Positions 1-6,125 of a stretch of 8,817 nt of DNA are shown here, piece after piece. The DNA comes from Pseudomonadota bacterium. Its GTDB lineage: Bacteria > Pseudomonadota > Gammaproteobacteria > Enterobacterales > Enterobacteriaceae. Location of the stretch: positions 1 through 8,817 of the forward strand of contig JAFACP010000183.1 of NCBI GenBank assembly GCA_023425455.1, read 5' to 3'. Position numbers and translations under genes: made by a program. Below the pieces are notes generated by a model, which saw only the letters and a list, made by a program, of their open reading frames with translations, did not search any database and was not told the DNA's origin. Within the stretch, counting starts at the first letter, position 1; each line of letters opens with the position of its first letter.

Positions 1-2091
1 CTGAAGGTGCGCGGCACGGTAGATGCGCCGCAGCTGCTGGCCGATATCACCGCCAGTAACCTGCGCTGGCAGGAACTGTCTGTGGCGCGTGTTCGCGTGG
101 AAGGGGATGTGAAATCCAGCGATCAGATCGGCGGCAACCTCAACCTGCGGGTGGAGCGCATTGCTCAGCCGGATGTCAACATCAGCCTGGTCACCCTGCA
201 GGCCAAAGGTAACGAGAAGCAGCACGATCTCCAGCTGCGGGTACAGGGCGAGCCGGTCGCCGGTCAGCTGCATCTGGCGGGCAGTTTTGACCGTCAGGCG
301 GCACGCTGGAAAGGCACGCTTGATAACACCCGCTTCAGCACGCCGGTGGGACCGCTGGTGCTGTCGCGCCCGATTGCGCTCGACTACCGCAACGCCGAAC
401 AGAAAATCAGCATCGGACCACACTGCTGGACCAACCCCAACGCCGAGCTGTGCGTCCCGCAAACCATCGATGCCGGCGCGCAGGGGCGTGCGCAGGTGAA
501 CCTCAATCGCTTTGACCTGGCGATGCTGAAACCGTTTATGCCGGAGACCACCCAGGCCGCCGGCGTCTTTAGCGGCAAAGCGGATGTCGCCTGGGATACG
601 ACCAAAGAGGGGCTGCCTGAGGGCCGCGTGACGCTCTCCGGGCGTAACGTGAAGGTGACGCAGGAGGTCAACGATGCGCCGCTGCCGGTGGCGTTCGATA
701 CCCTGAACCTGAATGCGGATCTGCATAACAACCGCGCCGAGCTGGGGTGGCTTATCCGTCTGACCAATAACGGCCAGTTCGACGGCAAGGTGCAGATAAC
801 CGATCCACAGGGGCGGCGTAACCTGGGCGGGAACATCAACATTCGTAACCTCAACCTGGCGATGGTTAACCCGATATTTTCACGCGGGGAAAAAGCGGCA
901 GGGATGCTCAGTGCGAATCTGCGCCTGGCGGGTAACGCTCAAAGCCCGCAGCTGTTCGGTCAGATGCAGCTAAACGGCGTGGATATCGACGGCAACTTTA
1001 TGCCGTTTGATATGCAGCCCAGCCAGATTGCGATGAACTTTAACGGCATGAGTTCGACGATTGCGGGTGTGGTACGCACCGGGCAGGGGCAGATCAACCT
1101 CAGCGGCGATGCCGACTGGAGCCAGCTGGATAACTGGCGCGCGCGGATTGCAGCGAAGGGCAGCAAAGTGCGGATCACCGTGCCGCCAATGGTGCGCCTC
1201 GACGTCTCGCCTGACGTGGTGTTTGAAGCCACGCCGAGCCTCTTTACCCTCGACGGACGGGTAGATGTGCCGTGGGCGCGTATCGTGGTGCACGATGTGC
1301 CGGAAAGCGCGGTCGGCGTCTCCAGCGACGAGGTGATGCTCGATAAAAATCTGCAGCCGGTTGAGCAGAAAAGCGCGGGTATCCCCATCAACAGCAACCT
1401 GATTGTCCATGTCGGCAATAACGTACGGCTGGATGCCTTTGGCCTGAAGGCACGACTGACGGGCGATCTGAAGGTGGCGCAGGATAAACAGGGGCTGGGA
1501 CTGAACGGGCAAATCACGATTCCGGAAGGACGTTTCCATGCGTATGGTCAGGATCTGATTGTGCGTAAAGGCGAACTGCTGTTCTCCGGTCCACCGGATC
1601 AGCTGCTGCTGAAAATCGAAGCGATCCGTAATCCTGACGCGACCGAAAATGACGTGATTGCGGGCGTTCGCGTGACCGGCTCTGCCGACGAACCGAAAGC
1701 GGAGATTTTCTCTGACCCGGCGATGTCGCAGCAGGAGGCGCTCTCTTATCTGCTACGCGGACAGGGTCTGGAGAGCGGTCAGAGCGACAGTGCGGCAATG
1801 ACATCAATGTTAGTCGGTCTGGGGGTTGCACAAAGTGGTCAGGTTGTGGGTAAAATCGGCGAGACGTTCGGCGTAAGCAATCTGGCACTGGACACCCAGG
1901 GCGTTGGTGACTCTTCGCAGGTGGTGGTCAGCGGCTATGTACTGCCGGGTCTGCAGGTAAAATATGGCGTGGGGATCTTTGACTCTCTGGCAACACTCAC
2001 GCTACGCTATCGCCTGATGCCTAAGCTATATCTGGAAGCAGTGTCCGGCGTAGACCAGGCACTGGATTTGCTCTATCAGTTTGAGTTTTAG
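1..2091 (+). CDS. tamB: TamB, translocation and assembly module inner-membrane subunit (5' truncated)
   Basis: The reading frame is open from the first base, so the gene begins upstream; 696 residues remain of a family protein of about 1,260. TamB is anchored in the inner membrane by an N-terminal helix (not in this window). It spans the periplasm as a long beta-rich groove and works with the outer-membrane protein TamA in assembly of outer-membrane proteins and in phospholipid transport to the outer membrane. The visible part consists of repeated short amphipathic beta-strand units, typical of AsmA/TamB-like bridge proteins. The conserved C-terminal TamB (DUF490) domain is clear: [10 protein letters not shown] near residue 481, a glycine-rich strand block at 501-545 ([21 protein letters not shown]), [19 protein letters not shown] from residue 571, and the terminal LDLLYQFEF. 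Two cysteines (codons at 424 and 451, C-X8-C) could form a periplasmic disulfide. tamA is expected just upstream. Identity rests on close recall of the E. coli protein. Confidence 0.96.
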   Translation: MKVRGTVDAPQLLADITASNLRWQELSVARVRVEGDVKSSDQIGGNLNLRVERIAQPDVNISLVTLQAKGNEKQHDLQLRVQGEPVAGQLHLAGSFDRQAARWKGTLDNTRFSTPVGPLVLSRPIALDYRNAEQKISIGPHCWTNPNAELCVPQTIDAGAQGRAQVNLNRFDLAMLKPFMPETTQAAGVFSGKADVAWDTTKEGLPEGRVTLSGRNVKVTQEVNDAPLPVAFDTLNLNADLHNNRAELGWLIRLTNNGQFDGKVQITDPQGRRNLGGNINIRNLNLAMVNPIFSRGEKAAGMLSANLRLAGNAQSPQLFGQMQLNGVDIDGNFMPFDMQPSQIAMNFNGMSSTIAGVVRTGQGQINLSGDADWSQLDNWRARIAAKGSKVRITVPPMVRLDVSPDVVFEATPSLFTLDGRVDVPWARIVVHDVPESAVGVSSDEVMLDKNLQPVEQKSAGIPINSNLIVHVGNNVRLDAFGLKARLTGDLKVAQDKQGLGLNGQITIPEGRFHAYGQDLIVRKGELLFSGPPDQLLLKIEAIRNPDATENDVIAGVRVTGSADEPKAEIFSDPAMSQQEALSYLLRGQGLESGQSDSAAMTSMLVGLGVAQSGQVVGKIGETFGVSNLALDTQGVGDSSQVVVSGYVLPGLQVKYGVGIFDSLATLTLRYRLMPKLYLEAVSGVDQALDLLYQFEF

Positions 2092-2093
2092 CA

Positions 2094-2438
2094 ATGCGAA
2101 TATTTGTCTACGGCAGTTTACGAACCAAGCAGGGCAACAGCCACTGGATGACTAACGCCCAGTTGCTGGGAAATTACGATATCGAAAACTACCAGTTGTA
2201 CAGTCTGGGCCACTATCCAGGCGCGGTTCCGGGTGAAGGAACGGTACAGGGTGAGGTTTATCGTATCGATAACGCCACGCTTGCCGAACTTGATGCCCTG
2301 CGCACCAGGGGCGGGGAATACGCTCGCCAGTTGATCCAGACTCCCTACGGAAGTGCATGGATGTATGTGTATCAGCGTCCGGTTGAAGGGTTAACGCGAA
2401 TTGAAAGCGGTAACTGGTTAGACCGGGATCGGTACTAA
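2094..2438 (+). CDS. ytfP: YtfP, gamma-glutamylcyclotransferase-like fold protein
   Basis: A 114-residue cytoplasmic protein of the GGCT-like (AIG2/BtrG-type) family, about the same length as E. coli YtfP (113). The substrate-cradling YGSL motif is at residues 6-9 and the usual catalytic glutamate corresponds to E75 in the RGGEYAR segment. Family members release 5-oxoproline from gamma-glutamyl amines or amino acids; the substrate of YtfP is not established, so activity is inferred from fold. The ATG lies two bases after the tamB stop codon and has no good Shine-Dalgarno sequence, so translation is probably coupled to tamB, giving a tamA-tamB-ytfP transcription unit. The stop codon runs straight into the terminator. 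Confidence 0.95.
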   Translation: MRIFVYGSLRTKQGNSHWMTNAQLLGNYDIENYQLYSLGHYPGAVPGEGTVQGEVYRIDNATLAELDALRTRGGEYARQLIQTPYGSAWMYVYQRPVEGLTRIESGNWLDRDRY

Positions 2439-2474
2439 AAAAGAGAACGCCACCGCAAGGTGGCGTTCTCTTTT
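2437..2474. terminator. Bidirectional intrinsic terminator between ytfP and the chemoreceptor gene
   Basis: A perfect 16-bp inverted repeat (AAAAGAGAACGCCACC at 2439-2454, GGTGGCGTTCTCTTTT at 2459-2474) encloses a GCAA tetraloop. Reading rightward the stem ends in TTTT; reading leftward bases 2442-2437 give six Ts. It lies in the 42 bases between two convergent stop codons, so one hairpin can end both transcripts. The ytfP stop codon overlaps its left edge. Confidence 0.92.
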
Positions 2475-2480
2475 ATACGG

Positions 2481-4064
2481 CTATACTGCGTCCTGCCGCA
2501 GCTTAAAGATCTGTACCGTACCCAGCAGCTGTTCCGCCTGACGATGCATCGCCCGCGCTGCCGCAGACGATTCCTGTGAGAGGGTGGCGTTTTGCTGGGT
2601 GGCGGTATCCATATGTGTCACCGCCACGTTCACCTGATCGATCCCCGTGCTCTGCTCAAGGCTGGCGTGGGAAATCGCGTCGATCAGTTCACTGACCTTG
2701 CTGACGCTGTGCAGAATATCGGCCATCGCCGCCCCGGCCTGTTTCACCTGGCCGTTACCTTCATCAATACGGCTCACCGAGCGGTCAATAAGCAGCCGAA
2801 TATCTTTGGCTGCGGCCGCCGAGCGTTGCGCCAGCGCCCGGACTTCGGCGGCGACGACCGCAAATCCCCGGCCTTCCGCACCGGCACGGGCCGCTTCCAC
2901 CGCGGCGTTCAGCGCCAGAATATTGGTCTGGAAAGCGATACTGTCAATCATGCCGATGATGGTGTTGATCTCACTGGAAAAATTGTGGATCTCACTCATC
3001 GTCTGCACCGCGCGTTCGACCGCCTCTTCACCCTGACGGGCGACCTGGCGGGCATTTCGCGCCAGATCGCTTGCCGTCCGCGAGTGCTCCGCATTGCTCT
3101 TCACCACCGACGTCAGCTCTTCCATTGAGGCCGCGGTCTGCTCCAGCGCGCTGGCCTGCGCCTCGTTGCGCGAAGAGAGTTCATGGCTGCCGCTGGCAAT
3201 CTGCGCGGAAGCGGTGGCGATGGTTTCGGTGCCGTTACGCACGCCGGAGACGATCCGCGTCAGGTTGTCATTCATCTCCTGCAGTGCCCGCATCAGCTCT
3301 GCCGTCTCGTCGCGTCCTGTAACGGAAAAGCGCGACTGCAAATCACCGGCGGCGACCGTCCGGGCGATGCTGACCGCCTGCGCCAGCGGACGGGTGATGC
3401 TGCGCACCAGCCACCAGGTGACCAGCATTCCGGCGGCCAGCGTCAATGCCATCGCCAGAATCAACATCCATTTGGTCTCCTGATACTTTTCCTGATTACG
3501 GGCAATGGTCTGCTGCTGCAGCGTTTTTGCGTGCTGCAGCGTACGGGCAACCACGTTGTCGATCATTTTGGTCGGTTCACGATCGATGCCGGTCACCTGC
3601 CTGTCGACACGCTGAGCGCTGGTGGCGTCGCGTTCCTGCCAGCCGGCCAGCGCGGCCAGGTATTTCTGCTCAAGCCCGGCGTGGATCTCAAGCGTTGCCA
3701 GCACCGGCTGGTTATCCATGCCAATTTTCGGCAGCAGCTGGCTCAGGCGGGTCAGCAGCGCCTGAGTGTTCCGGCTTTCCGCGATAAACGCGTTTTTGTA
3801 TTTATCGAACGCCTGCTGGCTCTGCGCGCCGCGGATCAGGGTGTTTTTCCACTCCTGCACCTGAATTTTGAACTGCACCTGGGCATTACGCGCGGTGTCG
3901 ATACTGTCGGTGATGGTCTGTTCCATCGCCATGACCTGCGCATTTTGCGCCCGGCTGTCGCTGTTAATCAGCAGGCCACGCAGGCCAATAAAAAAGGTCG
4001 CAAGCAGCAGAAGCGCCGCCAGAAGGCCCAGACGCTGCCCGATGGAGAGTGTGTTGAGTTTCAT
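2481..4064 (-). CDS. Methyl-accepting chemotaxis protein (membrane chemoreceptor)
   Basis: A complete 527-residue transmembrane chemoreceptor that senses a ligand in the periplasm and controls the CheA kinase through CheW. In order: a short cytoplasmic N-terminus; TM1 at about 12-32; a helical periplasmic domain at about 33-198 of the four-helix-bundle type, with the stretch [17 protein letters not shown] (63-79) that I recall from related receptors; TM2 at 199-220; a HAMP domain at 221-273; and a long coiled-coil signalling domain. The near-invariant hairpin tip is at about 373-412 ([20 protein letters not shown], then [20 protein letters not shown]). Candidate methylation segments surround [10 protein letters not shown] (309-318). 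The C-terminus ends FKLRQDAV and lacks the NWETF-type CheR/CheB tether of Tar and Tsr. The ATG at 4064 has a GGGAA ribosome-binding site. A sigma-28 promoter lies upstream. The ligand cannot be told from sequence. E. coli K-12 has chpS-chpB in this slot instead. Confidence 0.95.
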   Translation of the reverse strand: MKLNTLSIGQRLGLLAALLLLATFFIGLRGLLINSDSRAQNAQVMAMEQTITDSIDTARNAQVQFKIQVQEWKNTLIRGAQSQQAFDKYKNAFIAESRNTQALLTRLSQLLPKIGMDNQPVLATLEIHAGLEQKYLAALAGWQERDATSAQRVDRQVTGIDREPTKMIDNVVARTLQHAKTLQQQTIARNQEKYQETKWMLILAMALTLAAGMLVTWWLVRSITRPLAQAVSIARTVAAGDLQSRFSVTGRDETAELMRALQEMNDNLTRIVSGVRNGTETIATASAQIASGSHELSSRNEAQASALEQTAASMEELTSVVKSNAEHSRTASDLARNARQVARQGEEAVERAVQTMSEIHNFSSEINTIIGMIDSIAFQTNILALNAAVEAARAGAEGRGFAVVAAEVRALAQRSAAAAKDIRLLIDRSVSRIDEGNGQVKQAGAAMADILHSVSKVSELIDAISHASLEQSTGIDQVNVAVTHMDTATQQNATLSQESSAAARAMHRQAEQLLGTVQIFKLRQDAV

Positions 4065-4109
4065 TATTTCCCGTTATGTCTAAAAGCGATTGCGGTTACG
4101 TCACGGGAG

Positions 4110-4136
4110 GTATCGACCTCTGGCAGGCAGACTTTA
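4110..4136 (-). promoter_or_regulatory. Sigma-28 (FliA) flagellar-class promoter for the chemoreceptor gene
   Basis: On the minus strand TAAAGTCT (4136-4129) is followed by exactly 11 bases and then GTCGATAC (4117-4110). The known enteric FliA consensus is TAAAGTTT-N11-GCCGATAA, so 7 of 8 and 6 of 8 positions match at the exact spacing. Transcription would start near 4102, giving a 5' leader of roughly 40 bases to the ATG at 4064. This places the receptor in the late (class 3) flagellar regulon, as expected for a chemoreceptor. Confidence 0.85.
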
Positions 4137-4204
4137 AGGGGCAACGTGGCGTTAAGGCAGGAAATAAAAGCTATCTAATTAATATGGCGAGATAAAACGT
4201 CTTT

Positions 4205-4222
4205 GTGACATTTTTGTGACAT
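4205..4222 (-). promoter_or_regulatory. Candidate PhoB (Pho) box upstream of the chemoreceptor gene
   Basis: The minus strand reads ATGTCAC-AAAA-ATGTCAC, a direct repeat of two 7-mers with a 4-base A-tract, period 11. Against the enterobacterial Pho box CTGTCATAWAWCTGTCAY this matches 15 of 18 positions and has the exact 7-4-7 layout. It lies between the ppa terminator and the sigma-28 promoter, about 110 bases upstream of the predicted sigma-28 start. The only -10-like sequence at Pho spacing is TATCTC (4194-4189, 10 bases downstream), which is weak. The repeat is certain; PhoB binding is inferred. Confidence 0.5.
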
Positions 4223-4232
4223 TTGCGCGGGC

Positions 4233-4260
4233 AAAAAAAACGCCCCGACCTGCGGGGCGT
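4233..4260 (-). terminator. Intrinsic terminator of ppa
   Basis: On the minus strand an 8-bp GC-rich stem (ACGCCCCG at 4260-4253 with CGGGGCGT at 4247-4240) and a 5-base loop run into a tract of eight Ts (4240-4233). It begins 17 bases after the ppa stop codon and separates ppa transcription from the chemoreceptor gene downstream. Confidence 0.93.
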
Positions 4261-4277
4261 GGTATTGATGGCGAGAA

Positions 4278-4808
4278 TTACTTCTTCGCTGCGCGTTCGA
4301 AAGAGGCGATGATTTCCGCTTTCGCCGCTTCGGCGTTGTCCCAGCCGTCAACTTTAACCCATTTGCCTTTTTCGAGGTCTTTGTAGTGCTCGAAGAAGTG
4401 GGTGATCTGCGCTTTCAGCAGCTCTGGCAGGTCGTTCACGTCTTTGATGTGATCGTACTCTTTGCTCAGTTTGGTGTGCGGCACGGCAACCAGTTTCGCA
4501 TCTTCGCCGGATTCGTCGGTCATTTTCAGGACGCCAACCGGACGGCAGCGGATCACAGAGCCTGGCTCCAGTGGGTACGGCGTTGGGACCAGAACGTCAA
4601 CCGGATCACCGTCCAGAGACAGGGTGTGGTTGATGTAGCCGTAGTTGCACGGATAGAACATCGCAGTTGACATGAAACGGTCAACGAACAGCGCGCCGCT
4701 CTCTTTGTCCACTTCGTATTTGATAGGATCTGCGTTAGCCGGGATTTCGATAACAACGTAGATGTCTTCAGGCAGTTCTTTACCCGCAGGGACGTTGAGT
4801 AAGCTCAT
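4278..4808 (-). CDS. ppa: Inorganic pyrophosphatase (family I)
   Basis: A cytoplasmic enzyme that hydrolyses pyrophosphate to two phosphates using Mg2+, pulling nucleic-acid, protein and nucleotide synthesis forward; the E. coli enzyme is a hexamer. The 176-residue product has the same length as E. coli Ppa. The signature DGDPVDV (66-72) supplies metal-binding D66, D68 and D71. Other active-site positions are intact: E21, K30, E32, R44 and Y56 (numbered with Met as 1). The start at 4808 ([10 protein letters not shown]) is chosen because it matches the known N-terminus and has AAGGA at good spacing. An in-frame ATG at 4892 would add 28 residues unlike the family, and it lies upstream of the TATAAT promoter. 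The gene is monocistronic, with its own promoter and terminator. Confidence 0.98.
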   Translation of the reverse strand: MSLLNVPAGKELPEDIYVVIEIPANADPIKYEVDKESGALFVDRFMSTAMFYPCNYGYINHTLSLDGDPVDVLVPTPYPLEPGSVIRCRPVGVLKMTDESGEDAKLVAVPHTKLSKEYDHIKDVNDLPELLKAQITHFFEHYKDLEKGKWVKVDGWDNAEAAKAEIIASFERAAKK

Positions 4809-4848
4809 GTCTGTGTCCTTTAAAATGGATGGTAAACAAGTGGCGAGT

Positions 4849-4876
4849 ATTATAGCCAACTCGCGCTGAAAGTCTT
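4849..4876 (-). promoter_or_regulatory. Sigma-70 promoter of ppa
   Basis: The minus strand has a perfect -10 element TATAAT (4854-4849). Sixteen bases upstream is AAGACT (4876-4871), a poor -35 with three matches to TTGACA. The predicted start near 4842 leaves a leader of about 34 bases before the ppa ATG, including the AAGGA ribosome-binding site. Confidence 0.7.
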
Positions 4877-4971
4877 CGCTTGTTTTCGCCATCCTCTGCC
4901 GTCATCTGCCATTTTCAGACCCTTTCCATGACAGAAAAATCCATAAACGCAGTCGCATTTTTCATGACTAA

Positions 4972-4987
4972 ATGAAAGCGATTACAA
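4972..4987. promoter_or_regulatory. LacI/GalR-type operator-like site upstream of ytfQ
   Basis: The sequence ATGAAAGCGATTACAA agrees with the GalR/GalS operator consensus GTGTAANCGNTTACAC at 11 of its 14 defined positions, including the central CG. A regulator of the galactose family would make sense for a galactofuranose importer. It lies about 100 bases upstream of the predicted ytfQ transcription start. The left arm also forms a 6-bp inverted repeat (TTTCAT at 4960-4965, ATGAAA at 4972-4977). Which protein binds is inference. Confidence 0.4.
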
Positions 4988-5018
4988 ACTTGTGATTAAC
5001 GTTTTATTCACTTTTCCG

Positions 5019-5040
5019 AAGTGTGATGTAACGCAATCCG
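5019..5040 (+). promoter_or_regulatory. Candidate class II CRP site of ytfQ
   Basis: A perfect CRP half-site TGTGA (5022-5026) is followed by six bases and a degenerate second half GCAAT (5033-5037; two of five match TCACA). Its centre (5029.5) falls 41.5 bases before a start at 5071 placed from the TATAGT -10. This is the classic class II activator position, in a promoter with no recognisable -35. Catabolite control is plausible for a sugar importer. Confidence 0.4.
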
Positions 5041-5047
5041 TTACATC
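5025..5047. repeat. Perfect inverted repeat over the -35 region of ytfQ
   Basis: GATGTAACG (5025-5033) and CGTTACATC (5039-5047) are exact 9-bp inverted arms around the 5-base spacer CAATC. The arms contain TGTAA...TTACA, as in GalR-family operators, but with nine rather than four bases between them. It overlaps the candidate CRP site and the position of a -35 element, so a bound repressor there would block the ytfQ promoter. Confidence 0.6.
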
Positions 5048-5057
5048 TCGCATTGTC

Positions 5058-5063
5058 TATAGT
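5058..5063 (+). promoter_or_regulatory. -10 element of the ytfQ promoter
   Basis: TATAGT matches five of six positions of the sigma-70 -10 hexamer, but the -35 position at 16-18 bases spacing (around 5034-5041) resembles TTGACA very poorly. This suggests an activator-dependent promoter. Start predicted near 5071, giving a leader of about 47 bases to the ytfQ ATG. Confidence 0.5.
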
Positions 5064-5117
5064 TTCTGCGCAGAACATCTTTTAGCCAATCATAATCTAC
5101 CCTACGAGGACGCACTT

Positions 5118-6074
5118 ATGTGGAAGCGCTTACTTCTTGTCACAGCAGTTTCAGCAGCTATGTCGTCTATGGCGATGGCTGCACCATTAACCGTCGGATT
5201 TTCACAGGTCGGGTCGGAGTCCGGGTGGCGCGCAGCGGAAACCAACGTCGCGAAAAGTGAGGCGCAGAAGCGCGGCATTACGCTGAAAATCGCTGACGGT
5301 CAGCAAAAACAAGAGAACCAGATCAAAGCCGTACGCTCCTTTATCGCGCAGGGCGTCGACGCCATCTTTATCGCCCCCGTCGTAGCGACGGGCTGGGAGC
5401 CGGTGCTGAAAGAGGCCAAAGACGCCGAAATTCCGGTTTTCCTCCTCGACCGCTCTATCGATGTTAAAGACAAATCTCTCTATATGACCACCGTCACCGC
5501 CAACAACATTCTCGAAGGTCAGCTGATTGGCGACTGGCTGGTGAAACAGGTTGACGGTAAGCCGTGTAACGTCGTTGAGCTGCAGGGCACCGTGGGCGCA
5601 AGCGTGGCTATCGACCGTAAGAAAGGCTTTGCCGAAGCCATTGCCAAAGCGCCAAACATCAAAATTATTCGTTCTCAGTCCGGCGACTTTACCCGCAGTA
5701 AGGGCAAAGAGGTCATGGAGAGCTTTATTAAGGCGGAAAACAACGGCAAGAACATCTGCATGGTATACGCCCACAACGATGACATGGCGATCGGCGCCAT
5801 CCAGGCCATTAAAGAGGCGGGGCTGAAGCCGGGCAAAGATATCCTCACCGGCTCGATCGACGGCGTGCCGGATATCTACAAAGCGATGATGGACGGCGAA
5901 GCGAACGCCAGCGTAGAGCTGACGCCAGACATGGCGGGCCCGGCGTTTGATGCGCTGGAGAAATACAAAAAAGACGGCACCCTGCCTGAGAAGCTGACCA
6001 TCACCAAATCGACCCTCTACCTGCCAGATACGGCCAAAGAAGAGTTAGAGAAGAAGAAAAACATGGGCTACTAA
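5118..6074 (+). CDS. ytfQ: Galactofuranose-binding periplasmic protein of the YtfQRT-YjfF ABC importer
   Basis: A 318-residue type I (ribose/galactose-like) periplasmic binding protein, the same length as E. coli YtfQ, which binds the furanose form of galactose and delivers it to the membrane permeases. Residues 1-21 form a Sec signal peptide (MWKR, a hydrophobic core, then SSMAMA), with cleavage expected between A21 and A22, giving mature APLTVGFSQ. Recognisable pocket segments of the fold are DRS (111-113), HNDD (219-222) and GSIDG (245-249). C150 and C214 are the only cysteines and could pair. The start at 5118 is chosen because it yields the signal peptide and has GAGGA seven bases upstream. 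An in-frame ATG at 4992 would bury the signal peptide behind 42 residues and lies upstream of the predicted promoter. It is first in a four-gene operon. Confidence 0.97.
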   Translation: MWKRLLLVTAVSAAMSSMAMAAPLTVGFSQVGSESGWRAAETNVAKSEAQKRGITLKIADGQQKQENQIKAVRSFIAQGVDAIFIAPVVATGWEPVLKEAKDAEIPVFLLDRSIDVKDKSLYMTTVTANNILEGQLIGDWLVKQVDGKPCNVVELQGTVGASVAIDRKKGFAEAIAKAPNIKIIRSQSGDFTRSKGKEVMESFIKAENNGKNICMVYAHNDDMAIGAIQAIKEAGLKPGKDILTGSIDGVPDIYKAMMDGEANASVELTPDMAGPAFDALEKYKKDGTLPEKLTITKSTLYLPDTAKEELEKKKNMGY

Positions 6075-6083
6075 GGCTTTTCC

Positions 6084-6106
6084 CCCTCTCCCTGACCGGG
6101 AGAGGG
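6084..6106 (+). repeat. GC-rich REP-like palindrome between ytfQ and ytfR
   Basis: CCCTCTCCC and GGGAGAGGG form a perfect 9-bp stem with the loop TGACC in the 51-base gap between ytfQ and ytfR. No T-tract follows, so it is not an intrinsic terminator. It resembles the CCCTCTCCC...GGGAGAGGG dispersed intergenic palindromes I recall from Enterobacter- and Klebsiella-like genomes. In this position it may protect the upstream ytfQ mRNA from 3' decay, giving more binding protein than membrane components. Confidence 0.75.
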
Positions 6107-6125
6107 CCAACCTGAGGGGGAAATC

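Noticed and set aside
960..1539. Two overlapping minus-strand open frames antisense to tamB
   Set aside because: Both are shadows of the tamB coding frame, with composition unlike real proteins and no start signals; tamB itself is intact across the region.
3183..4178. Long plus-strand open frame (331 codons) antisense to the chemoreceptor gene
   Set aside because: A shadow frame in GC-rich DNA: no ribosome-binding site, Gln/Arg/Gly-rich low-quality protein and no recognisable domain, while the minus-strand receptor is complete and unmistakable.
4201..4225. TGTGA-N6-TGTGA read on the plus strand as a CRP site
   Set aside because: The halves are direct rather than inverted repeats and the second half does not match TCACA; the minus-strand Pho-box reading explains the 11-base period better.
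4809..4892. N-terminal extension of ppa by 28 residues from an ATG at 4892
   Set aside because: The extension is unlike family I pyrophosphatases, lies upstream of a perfect TATAAT for ppa, and the internal start at 4808 has AAGGA and the known [10 protein letters not shown]-terminus.
4991..5012. Second CRP-like TGTGA upstream of ytfQ
   Set aside because: Only the left half-site is recognisable; at the correct spacing the right half is TTTTA, and the nearest TCAC is 12 bases away.
4992..5117. N-terminal extension of ytfQ by 42 residues
   Set aside because: It would put hydrophilic sequence ahead of a textbook signal peptide and lies within or upstream of the predicted promoter; the start at 5118 has a ribosome-binding site and matches E. 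coli length.
6084..6106. Palindrome after ytfQ as an intrinsic terminator
   Set aside because: No run of Ts follows the stem and the operon clearly continues into ytfR with tight spacing downstream.
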